This document shows, piece by piece, positions 21,223 to 28,305 of a stretch of 32,201 bases of DNA. Origin of the DNA: JBCDBL01 sp039183635 (lineage in GTDB: Bacteria; Pseudomonadota; Alphaproteobacteria; Caulobacterales; Parvularculaceae); assembly GCA_039183635.1 (NCBI GenBank), contig JBCDBL010000039.1, positions 1-32,201 of the forward strand, read 5' to 3'. The notes beneath the pieces are model-generated. The model did no database searches, was not told where the DNA came from, and saw only the letters and a list, made by a program, of their open reading frames with translations. The position numbers and the translations under genes were made by a program. Positions within the stretch are counted from its first letter, which is position 1. Each line of letters starts with the position of its first letter.

Positions 21223-23136
21223 CTAAGCGCGCAGATCCCCGGCCACCGCCGCGCGGCCCAACGCCTCCACCGCCGCAGCGGCGATATGGGCCGCGTTAAG
21301 GCCCGCCTGTTCGTACATGGCGTAGGGCGCCGCCTGGTCCTGATAAACATCCGGCAACGTCAGGGTGCGAATTTTAAGCCCGGCGTCGAGGGCGCCGTCG
21401 GCGGCGAAGAAATGCAGCACATGGGCGCCGAACCCGCCCCGCGCGCCTTCCTCGACGGTGAGGACCACCTCATGCTCCCGGGCGAGACGGCGCAATAGAT
21501 CTTCATCCAAAGGCTTGGCGAAGCGGGCGTCGGCCACGGTTGCGGACAGCCCCTGAACGCCGAGCATATCGGCGGCCTTCAGAACCTCCGCCAAACGGGC
21601 GCCGAAGGAGACGATAGCGACACTCGTCCCTTCCCGGACGATGCGGCCCTTACCGATCTCCAAAGGCGTTCCGGCAGGCGGCAGCTCAAGGCCGACGCCT
21701 TCGCCCCGCGGATACCGAAACGCCGACGGGCGATCATCGATCGCCGCCGCTGTCGCGGTCATATGGACAAGCTCAGCCTCATCGGCGGCGGCCATCACCA
21801 CCACGTCCGGCAGGCATGTCAAATAGGCGACGTCGAAGGCTCCAGCGTGGGTGGCGCCGTCGGCCCCCACAAGACCGGCCCGGTCGATGGCGAACCGTAC
21901 GGGAAGTTTTTGGATGGCGACGTCGTGGACCACGCTGTCATAGGCGCGCTGCAGAAACGTGGAGTACAGCGCCGCGAAAGGTTTCAAGCCGTCGGCGGCC
22001 ATGCCGGCGGCGAAGGTGACCGCGTGCTGCTCGGCGATGCCGACATCGAAACATCTGTCCGGGAACTTCTCGCCGAATTTATCAAGCCCCGTGCCGGAGG
22101 GCATCGCCGCCGTCACGGCGACGATTTTATCGTCTTTCGCCGCCTCGGCGATCAGGCTTTTGGCGAACACGCCCGTATAAGACGGCGCATTGGGTTTCGA
22201 TTTTTTCTGCTCGCCGGTGATGACGTTGAATTTCGAAACGCCGTGATACTTGTCCGCCGCGGCCTCCGCCGGCGCGTAGCCCTTGCCCTTTTGCGTGACG
22301 ACATGAACCAGGACAGGACCGTCCCCGGCGTCGCGCACATTCTGCAGTACAGGGAGCAAATGGTCGAGATTGTGCCCGTCTATGGGCCCGACATAATAAA
22401 AGCCCATCTCCTCGAACAACGTGCCGCCGGTCGCCATGCCGCGGGCGTATTCTTCAGCCTTCTGCGCCTTGTCGTAGAGCGCGTTCGGCAGCTTTTTGGC
22501 GAGCTGCTTGGCGAAGCTACGAAACCCTCTGTAGGCCCCTGACGAAATCAGCCGCGCCAGATATGCGCTCATGGCGCCTGTGGGCGGGGCGATGGACATA
22601 TCGTTGTCGTTGAGGATCACCACCAGCTTTTTGCCCAGGTGGCCGGCGTTGTTCATCGCCTCATAGGCCATGCCGGCGGACATCGACCCGTCGCCGATCA
22701 CAGCGACGACCCTGTTGTTCCGGCCTTCCAAGTCACGCGCCACCGCCATGCCGAGGGCGGCGGAGATCGATGTGGCCGCATGGGCCGCGCCGAAAGGATC
22801 GTATTGGCTTTCAGACCGTTTGGTGAAGCCGGACAAGCCGTCTTCCTGTCGCAACGTCCGTATACGGTCCCGCCGTTCGGTTAAAATCTTATGGGGATAG
22901 CACTGATGCCCAACATCCCAGATGAGCTTATCCTCAGGCGTGTTGAACACGTAATGCAAAGCCGTGGTGAGTTCGACAACGCCAAGACCGGCGCCAAGAT
23001 GCCCGCCGGTCACCGAAACCGCATCTATGGTCTCATCTCTCAGCTCATCGGCGAGCTGGCGCAAATCCGATTTATCGAGCGCGCGCACATCAGCTGGGCT
23101 CGCGATTTTATCGAGCAGTGGCGTTTTTACTGACAT
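21223..23136 (-). CDS. dxs: 1-deoxy-D-xylulose-5-phosphate synthase
   Basis: TPP-dependent entry enzyme of the MEP isoprenoid pathway, condensing pyruvate and glyceraldehyde-3-phosphate. The 637-residue form starts MSVKTPLLDKI; an ATG at 23157 would add 7 residues. Visible are TGGHLGAGLGVVELT, WDVGHQCYPHKILT, the TPP motif GDGSMSAGMAYEAMNNA...NDNDMS, YVGPIDGH, and the central FPDRCFDVGIAEQHAVTFAAGMA block with the transketolase C-terminal domain after it. Length is usual. It lies between ispA and tlyA, consistent with one transcript for isoprenoid precursor supply. Confidence 0.97.
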   Translation of the reverse strand: MSVKTPLLDKIASPADVRALDKSDLRQLADELRDETIDAVSVTGGHLGAGLGVVELTTALHYVFNTPEDKLIWDVGHQCYPHKILTERRDRIRTLRQEDGLSGFTKRSESQYDPFGAAHAATSISAALGMAVARDLEGRNNRVVAVIGDGSMSAGMAYEAMNNAGHLGKKLVVILNDNDMSIAPPTGAMSAYLARLISSGAYRGFRSFAKQLAKKLPNALYDKAQKAEEYARGMATGGTLFEEMGFYYVGPIDGHNLDHLLPVLQNVRDAGDGPVLVHVVTQKGKGYAPAEAAADKYHGVSKFNVITGEQKKSKPNAPSYTGVFAKSLIAEAAKDDKIVAVTAAMPSGTGLDKFGEKFPDRCFDVGIAEQHAVTFAAGMAADGLKPFAALYSTFLQRAYDSVVHDVAIQKLPVRFAIDRAGLVGADGATHAGAFDVAYLTCLPDVVVMAAADEAELVHMTATAAAIDDRPSAFRYPRGEGVGLELPPAGTPLEIGKGRIVREGTSVAIVSFGARLAEVLKAADMLGVQGLSATVADARFAKPLDEDLLRRLAREHEVVLTVEEGARGGFGAHVLHFFAADGALDAGLKIRTLTLPDVYQDQAAPYAMYEQAGLNAAHIAAAAVEALGRAAVAGDLRA

Positions 23137-23182
23137 AAACGGCCAAAAGCCTTTCATCCGTTTCGCGGCGGGTCACCCGCGT

Positions 23183-24076
23183 TTATTTATCCCGATCAAC
23201 GACATAGGTCGCTGCTTGCCGTAAAAGGTCGGCCTCAGATCCCCAAACATCAAGGCGACCAGACGCCTCCGCGGCCAGACGTCGCGCTTCTTTTCGCGCG
23301 CCCTCAAGGCCGAAAAAAGACGCCAATGTGGCTTTGCCGCGATCCGCGTCCTTGCCGACCGCTTTGCCGACAACCGCCGCCTCTCCTTCGATATCCAATA
23401 TATCGTCGGCGATTTGATAAGCGAGACCTAGCGTTTCGCCAAATTCTTTCAACAGGCCCCGCGCCTTTTCATCGGCGCGCCCCACAATGGCGCCCGCCTC
23501 GCACGCAAAAGCAATAAGCGCGCCCGTCTTGCGCGCCTGCATGCGGGCCGTCTCCTCGTGGTCGAGATGTTGGCGCTCCGCCGCAAGGTCCGCCATCTGG
23601 CCGCCCACCATCCCTTGTGCGCCGGACGCTTTCGCAAGGCCGAGGCACAGCGCTGCAGCAACGCCTGAATCCCCAAAGGCCCCAGCATCGCCTGCAAGCT
23701 CAAAGGCGAAGGTCAAAAGCCCATCGCCGGCCAGGATCGCGGTCGCCTCGTCAAAGGCGATATGGGTTGTCGGCCGCCCCCGCCGCGCATCGTCATCGTC
23801 CATCGCCGGCAGGTCGTCATGGGCCAAGGAATAGGCGTGGATACACTCAATCGCCGCGCCCGCCCGCAACAACTGGTCCCGCGGCGCGTCGAACAACGCC
23901 CCCGTCATCAGCGTCAAAGCCGGGCGCAAGCGCTTGCCGGGCCCAAGCGCCGCATAGCGCATCGCCTTAAACACAGGCGCAGCAGGACCGTCTTCACTGG
24001 GCAGAACAGCATCAAGGCTCGCGTCTATATCAACGCGTGCAGCGTTTAAAAAAGGCGTCAACGCGTCAGGCTTCAT
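23183..24076 (-). CDS. ispA: Farnesyl diphosphate synthase
   Basis: This makes FPP from DMAPP, GPP and IPP. In 297 residues it shows KRLRPALTLMTG, the first Asp-rich motif HDDLPAMD (D87, D88, D93) followed by RRGRPTTH, and the second QIADDILDIEG. The fifth residue before the first motif is Y82, the bulky residue that stops chain growth at C15, so this is a short-chain enzyme, unlike the gene at 9.9 kb. ATG at 24076. It sits between xseB and dxs, a classic proteobacterial order, 46-47 nt from each. Confidence 0.95.
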   Translation of the reverse strand: MKPDALTPFLNAARVDIDASLDAVLPSEDGPAAPVFKAMRYAALGPGKRLRPALTLMTGALFDAPRDQLLRAGAAIECIHAYSLAHDDLPAMDDDDARRGRPTTHIAFDEATAILAGDGLLTFAFELAGDAGAFGDSGVAAALCLGLAKASGAQGMVGGQMADLAAERQHLDHEETARMQARKTGALIAFACEAGAIVGRADEKARGLLKEFGETLGLAYQIADDILDIEGEAAVVGKAVGKDADRGKATLASFFGLEGARKEARRLAAEASGRLDVWGSEADLLRQAATYVVDRDK

Positions 24077-24123
24077 ACCCCTGGATCATCCTCCCGTGCT
24101 TGCTATCGGAAGATCCCGTCGCG

Positions 24124-24372
24124 TCAGTCGATGTCGGCAGGCGCACTCGACACCCCGCCGGCGTCATCGATGACGATTTTCTCGACTTTTTCCTGGGCGG
24201 CCTTCAGCTTGGCCTCACAGTGGGCTTTCAGGGCCGCTCCGCGCTCATAAAGCGCAATCGATTCTTCAAGCGGCGCTTCTCCGCTCTCCAGCTTGCGCAC
24301 AATGTCCTCAAGCTCCGCCAGAGCCGCTTCAAAGCTGAGGCTTGCGACCTCCGCCGTTTTTTTATCCGCCAT
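24124..24372 (-). CDS. xseB: Exodeoxyribonuclease VII small subunit
   Basis: An 82-residue protein with the XseB signature SFEAALAELEDIVRKLESGE, PLEESIALYERGAALKAHCE and KLKAAQEKVEKI. The two helices pack on the XseA coiled coil in the exonuclease VII complex that degrades single-stranded DNA. Length is normal. It starts at ATG 24372, 21 nt after the phosphatase gene, and precedes ispA. The large subunit is not in the window. Confidence 0.95.
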   Translation of the reverse strand: MADKKTAEVASLSFEAALAELEDIVRKLESGEAPLEESIALYERGAALKAHCEAKLKAAQEKVEKIVIDDAGGVSSAPADID

Positions 24373-24393
24373 ATCCTATACCACCGCTTTTGC

Positions 24394-25011
24394 TTATTCT
24401 GCGGCTTCCGCCAGACGCGGGTTCACGGGCGCAGGCTTTTTCGCCGGCCATTCGTAACTGCGCCAGGCCCAATAGTGATTGCCGCCGTTATGGGTGCGCC
24501 GCCAGCCGCGTCCGCGCAGCACCCGATCCATCATCCAGTTGAAATAGCCATGGGCGCACAACAGGATGTCGCCATCGGCCGCATATCCGGTCAGCCGGTC
24601 CACAGCCGTTCCCGCCCGGCGCCAAGCGCCCATATGGTTCTCAACCCCCGGCGGCGCATAGCCGCAAAACCAGAAGGTCCGGGACACAACGCCCCAAACG
24701 CCGGGCCGCAGCTTGAGCCATGGCAAAGGCGGCGGCGGTAAAGGCGCCTCCACAAACAGCTCTTCGGCCGGCACGTCCCGCTCGCCGCCGGTGACGATCG
24801 CCGCCGTCTCCCTCGCCCGGGGCAGGGTCGAGGACACGACCATGTCGGATTCACAGGCGATCTCAATCAACGCCTCCGGCGGCACTTCGTCCGGATGTAC
24901 GCCGGCGAGGTCGTATTGCGCCCACCAGTGACGGTACTCGCGCGAAGAGATCAGCATATCCCGCGACAAATTGGGCCGACCGTGGCGTGCGACGACAATG
25001 CGTCCGACCAT
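24394..25011 (-). CDS. Histidine phosphatase family protein
   Basis: A 205-residue protein with the RHG catalytic motif near the start (RIVVARHGRPNLSRD), the second arm around STLPRARETAAIV and the later catalytic His in CAHGYFNWMM. ATG at 25011 gives MVGRIVVARHG; GAAGGATGCGGGA precedes it. The C-terminal part is rich in Trp and Pro. It may act on a phosphosugar, a phosphoprotein or a phospholipid; the substrate is not predictable. It is 31 nt downstream of the deacetylase-like gene and 21 nt upstream of xseB, so probably cotranscribed. Confidence 0.85.
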   Translation of the reverse strand: MVGRIVVARHGRPNLSRDMLISSREYRHWWAQYDLAGVHPDEVPPEALIEIACESDMVVSSTLPRARETAAIVTGGERDVPAEELFVEAPLPPPPLPWLKLRPGVWGVVSRTFWFCGYAPPGVENHMGAWRRAGTAVDRLTGYAADGDILLCAHGYFNWMMDRVLRGRGWRRTHNGGNHYWAWRSYEWPAKKPAPVNPRLAEAAE

Positions 25012-25042
25012 GTATCCCGCATCCTTCAAAGGGCGAAGCGCC

Positions 25043-25978
25043 TCAGAGCGCCGCCCGCATCAACGCGGAGACATGGGCCGCCGCGCTTTTTCCTAGAGCG
25101 GCAAGGTCATACCCGCCTTCGAGGACAGACACAACGCGCCCGTTGCAAAGGTCGTCCGCGGCGGCGGCGATTTCAGTCGTCGCCCAGGCGAAATCGTCCT
25201 CTACAAGCTGAAATCCGCCAAGGGGATCGGCGGCGTGGGCGTCGAAGCCTGCGGAAATGAAAACGAAATCCGGCCGAAACGCCCGCAAAGTCGGCAGAAC
25301 GCGCTCCTCTAACGCCGCGCGAAACGCTTGAGAGCCCGTACCGGACGGCAAAGGAACATTCACAACGTTATTATGGGCGCCGATCTCTTCCGCCATTCCA
25401 GTGCCCGGATATTGAGGGTGCTCATGGGTGGAGGCGTAAAAAGCGTCAGGATCGTCCCAGAAAATATCCTGGGTGCCGTTGCCATGATGAACATCGAAGT
25501 CAACCACCGCCACACGCTGCGCGCCATACGCATTACGGGCGTGATGCGCGCCAATCGCAACCGTATTAAACAAGCCGAACCCCATCGCCCGCCGTCTTTC
25601 TGCATGATGCCCGGGAGGGCGCGTGGCGCAAAAGGCGTTCGCGGCCTCGCCGGAGACAACCGCGTCCACGGCTGCGGCCGCAGCTCCGGCGGCATACAAA
25701 GCCGCGTCGAGGGACGCCGGCCCCATATACGTATCGGGATCGATTTGGACGAGCCCATCGGTCGGCGACATCCCGCGCAATTCATCGACGAAGTCAGCGT
25801 CATGCACCGCCTCGACAACCTCCCAATCCGCTTTCGACGCCTCTTTACGCACAAGATCTTCAAATTGCGTCGCGGACAGTGCATCCGTCACAGCATCCCA
25901 TCGGGCCGGGCGTTCCACATGACCGTCCGGTACAACATGGTCGCGCATCGCCGCATCGGTAAAAAATGCTGTCGCCAT
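25043..25978 (-). CDS. Histone-deacetylase-family amidohydrolase
   Basis: A 311-residue zinc hydrolase of the HDAC / acetylpolyamine amidohydrolase / AcuC superfamily. Motifs in order are RPPGHHAE (H124, H125), FDVHHGNGTQ (Zn ligands D162 and H164), SAGFDAHAADPLGG (third ligand D251) and LEGGYD with the catalytic Tyr. Bacterial members remove acetyl or other acyl groups from small amines or proteins. Start ATG 25978 is 3 nt from the stop of the SDR gene, so the two are tightly linked. The substrate is uncertain. Confidence 0.92.
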   Translation of the reverse strand: MATAFFTDAAMRDHVVPDGHVERPARWDAVTDALSATQFEDLVRKEASKADWEVVEAVHDADFVDELRGMSPTDGLVQIDPDTYMGPASLDAALYAAGAAAAAVDAVVSGEAANAFCATRPPGHHAERRRAMGFGLFNTVAIGAHHARNAYGAQRVAVVDFDVHHGNGTQDIFWDDPDAFYASTHEHPQYPGTGMAEEIGAHNNVVNVPLPSGTGSQAFRAALEERVLPTLRAFRPDFVFISAGFDAHAADPLGGFQLVEDDFAWATTEIAAAADDLCNGRVVSVLEGGYDLAALGKSAAAHVSALMRAAL

Positions 25979-25981
25979 TAC

Positions 25982-26863
25982 CTATAACTTCAAATCCGTC
26001 ATCAGCGTTTCTGGAACGCCCGGCGGCGGAGCGGGCGTCTCGGGCACGAAAAAGTCCGGCAGCAACTTCGATCCCGGGGTGACCATGTACTTTTCAAAAT
26101 CCGTGACGCCGTGTTCATGCAAAAACGTATCGTCGATAATAAAGTTGCCGGTGAACTCAGCGGCCGGCTTCGTCAGGATGAGATGGGCCGCGTCGCTTAA
26201 AATATCGACGGTCCGGCAGGCCTTCAGGCTGTCTTCGCCGCCGATGGCGAATTCCATCGCCGCCGTTGCGATCGCCGTGCGCGGCCACAGGGCGTTGAAG
26301 GCGATCCCGGCCGACTTGAATTCCTCCGCCATGCCGAGGACGCACAGGCTCATCCCGTATTTCGCCATCGTGTAGGCCACATGGGGCCCGAACCATTTCG
26401 GGTTCATATCGAGGGGCGGCGAGAGCATCAGCACATGGGGGTTTTGCGCCTGCTTTAAATGCGGGATGCAGGTTTGGGAGACAAGATACGTGCCGCGGGC
26501 GTTCACCTGATGCATCAGGTCATAGCGCTTCATCGGCGTTTGTTCCGTATTCGTTAAACTGATCGCTGAGGCGTTGTTGATGCAAATGTCGATGCCGCCG
26601 AACCGCTCCACCGTCTTGGCGACAGCGTCGGCCACCTGGTCTTCTTCCCGAATATCGACAACAAGCGGCAGTGCGGCGCCCCCCGCCGCCTCAATCTCCT
26701 CTGCAGCGGTGTAAATCGTACCCGGAAGATGTTTATGGGGCTCCGCCGTTTTGGCCGCAATCGCAACATTCGCGCCGTCGGCGGCCGCGCGTTTGGCGAT
26801 CGCAAGACCGATGCCGCGGCTCGCGCCCGTGATGAAAAGGGTTTTTCCTTTAAGATCCGCCAT
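25982..26863 (-). CDS. Short-chain dehydrogenase/reductase, HSDL2-like
   Basis: A 293-residue SDR with the cofactor loop GASRGIGLAIAK (about 14-25) and NNAS. The Ser-Tyr-x-x-x-Lys set is visible as MLSPP and AYTMAKYGMS. The extended loop AAKTAEPHKHLPGTIYTAAEEIE is typical of the HSDL2-like subgroup with NAD(P). GGAGG precedes ATG 26863 at 5 nt, an excellent site for the first gene of the long minus-strand run. It probably acts on a lipid or steroid-like hydroxyl or keto group; the exact substrate is unknown. Confidence 0.9.
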   Translation of the reverse strand: MADLKGKTLFITGASRGIGLAIAKRAAADGANVAIAAKTAEPHKHLPGTIYTAAEEIEAAGGAALPLVVDIREEDQVADAVAKTVERFGGIDICINNASAISLTNTEQTPMKRYDLMHQVNARGTYLVSQTCIPHLKQAQNPHVLMLSPPLDMNPKWFGPHVAYTMAKYGMSLCVLGMAEEFKSAGIAFNALWPRTAIATAAMEFAIGGEDSLKACRTVDILSDAAHLILTKPAAEFTGNFIIDDTFLHEHGVTDFEKYMVTPGSKLLPDFFVPETPAPPPGVPETLMTDLKL

Positions 26864-26977
26864 GAAGTCCTCCGTTATGATAGCGCCTTACGCTTCGACA
26901 AAAGACGCGGTTATCGTTTAACTTAGATCTTCCGCACCGCCGCGCCAGACATTTCCGCATATGGACAAGAGGCTGTC

Positions 26978-27574
26978 ATGCCAAAACTGCTTGAGTTTTT
27001 CTTCGATTTCACCAGTCCCGCCGCCTATCTCGCCTGGACGCAGTTGGACGGCCTTGCCGAGCGCACGGGCGCGCAGATTGTCTGGAAGCCGATGCTGTTC
27101 GGCGCGGTCCTGAAAGAAGCGGGCAACAAAGCCAACATCGAAGTGCCGGCGAAAGCCGCCTACACCATTATGGACATGAAGCGCTGCGCCGACCATCTCA
27201 GCGTTCCCTTCGTCTGGCCGGCGGAGTTTCCCGTCAACTCCGTCCCGCTTTTGCGCGGCTGCTTCGTCGCCGGTGAAGACAAAGTTTTCCATGACTATGT
27301 CCCCGCCATCTGGCGCGCGATCTGGGTCGACGGCAAGAACCTCAACGACATCGCCGTTCTCCATGGCGTCCTCGGCGACATCGGCCTTGACGCGCCGGCG
27401 TTTTTGGAAAAGTGCAAGGCGGAGGATGTCAAAGAAACATTAAGAGTGCACACGGCCGAAGCGGTGAAACGCGGCGTGTTCGGGGCGCCGACATTTTTCA
27501 TCAACGGCGACGAAATGTTCTGGGGCCACGACCGGCTGCCCTATATCGAACGGGCGCTTGAAAACCTGTCCTGA
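26978..27574 (+). CDS. 2-hydroxychromene-2-carboxylate isomerase family (DsbA-like fold)
   Basis: A 198-residue protein of the kappa-GST / HCCA isomerase family: FFFDFTSPAAYLAW with catalytic Ser S13 at the thioredoxin-fold start, WKPMLFGAVLKEAG, and the C-terminal GVFGAPTFFINGDEMFWGHDRL. Such enzymes use glutathione in aromatic catabolism or have related roles. AAGAGG precedes the ATG. It is divergent from the SDR gene, with 114 bp between them, and convergent with the Doc gene. Confidence 0.9.
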   Translation: MPKLLEFFFDFTSPAAYLAWTQLDGLAERTGAQIVWKPMLFGAVLKEAGNKANIEVPAKAAYTIMDMKRCADHLSVPFVWPAEFPVNSVPLLRGCFVAGEDKVFHDYVPAIWRAIWVDGKNLNDIAVLHGVLGDIGLDAPAFLEKCKAEDVKETLRVHTAEAVKRGVFGAPTFFINGDEMFWGHDRLPYIERALENLS

Positions 27575-27592
27575 ACGCCGGCGGCCTCGCCT

Positions 27593-27979
27593 TCAGTTAG
27601 ACGGCTCGGCGTTTTTCCTCAGCCAGCCTGCAAACTCCTGCTCGGACATATCGCCGGCGGCGACGGCGACCATCGCAATGGTCGCGTCCCGTTCGTCAGC
27701 GATAAGGACATAACCGTTCAACATCAAAAAGATGTTGCCCGCATAAAACGCCGTCCGTTTATTTCCATCCACAAAGGGATGATTCTTTGCAATGCCGACG
27801 GCGTACAACGCAGCAAGATCGAATATGTCGGGCTCTCCGTACGCCGCCATGTTCTCTGGCCGCGCCAACGCAGACTCCAATGCGCCCTCGTCGCGAACGC
27901 CTTCAGCGCCGCCATGATCGGCCAAACTGCGATCATGGGCGGCCAGCACATGCTGTTTTTTCACCCACCGCCAGCTCAT
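27593..27979 (-). CDS. doc: Doc-type toxin (Fic fold)
   Basis: A 128-residue protein of the Doc branch of Fic proteins. The active-site motif H67-P-F-V-D71-G-N-K-R75-T lies after DLAALYAVGIAKNHPF. Doc enzymes have Asp at this position and phosphorylate EF-Tu, which stops translation. The usual short Doc N-terminus and the LNGY region after the loop are present. ATG at 27979 follows the antitoxin stop by 11 nt without a clear ribosome site, so translation probably depends on the antitoxin gene. It forms the second gene of a toxin-antitoxin operon. Confidence 0.9.
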   Translation of the reverse strand: MSWRWVKKQHVLAAHDRSLADHGGAEGVRDEGALESALARPENMAAYGEPDIFDLAALYAVGIAKNHPFVDGNKRTAFYAGNIFLMLNGYVLIADERDATIAMVAVAAGDMSEQEFAGWLRKNAEPSN

Positions 27980-27990
27980 CGAAACAAACT

Positions 27991-28218
27991 TTATTTGGCA
28001 AGGGCGCGCAAAGTATTGCGATACCGGGATGAAACATCCTCAATGATGTCGAGCACCTCATCGAATTCAGGATCGTAGGATGTCAGCGCCACGCCGTCGG
28101 GCGTGTCGGTGACATGAAGGACCTGACCCTTTTCAGCCTTAAGCTTGGCCAAGACTTCCTTCGGCAAGATAACGCCAAGAGAATTGCCCACCTGCGTGAC
28201 TTTAACCGTGACACTCAT
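27991..28218 (-). CDS. AbrB/MazE-type antitoxin
   Basis: A 75-residue protein with an N-terminal SpoVT/AbrB swapped-hairpin domain (VKVTQVGNSLGVILPKEVLAKL) and a charged, flexible C-terminus (SYDPEFDEVLDIIEDV) that should bind and neutralise the toxin. GGAG lies 8 nt before ATG 28218. Together with the downstream doc it makes a complete module in which AbrB replaces the usual Phd antitoxin. It is likely to bind the palindrome at 28252-28273 and repress its own operon. Confidence 0.9.
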   Translation of the reverse strand: MSVTVKVTQVGNSLGVILPKEVLAKLKAEKGQVLHVTDTPDGVALTSYDPEFDEVLDIIEDVSSRYRNTLRALAK

Positions 28219-28245
28219 ATGAAATGCTCCAAAATCCAGGAACCA

Positions 28246-28274
28246 TATATATGTTATAATTTAAGTTATAACAA
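28246..28274 (-). promoter_or_regulatory. Promoter of the antitoxin-toxin operon
   Basis: On the minus strand a -35-like TTGTTA (28274-28269), a 17-nt spacer and a -10-like TATATA (28251-28246) lie about 30 nt upstream of the antitoxin start. The -35 and spacer are covered by the perfect palindrome 28252-28273. The segment is AT-rich against a GC-rich background. Confidence 0.6.
28252..28273. promoter_or_regulatory. Palindromic operator of the AbrB/Doc module
   Basis: TGTTATAA (28252-28259) and TTATAACA (28266-28273) are exact inverted copies with a 6-nt spacer. The site overlaps the predicted -35 and spacer, which fits autorepression by the antitoxin or antitoxin-toxin complex as known for Phd/Doc and MazEF. 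The binding protein is inferred, not shown. Confidence 0.6.
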
Positions 28275-28305
28275 GAGCGCAAACATCCTCATCAATTCAA
28301 ACCGC

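Noticed and set aside
21763..22542. 259-codon plus-strand frame inside dxs
   Set aside because: Antisense shadow; dxs on the minus strand is complete and conserved.
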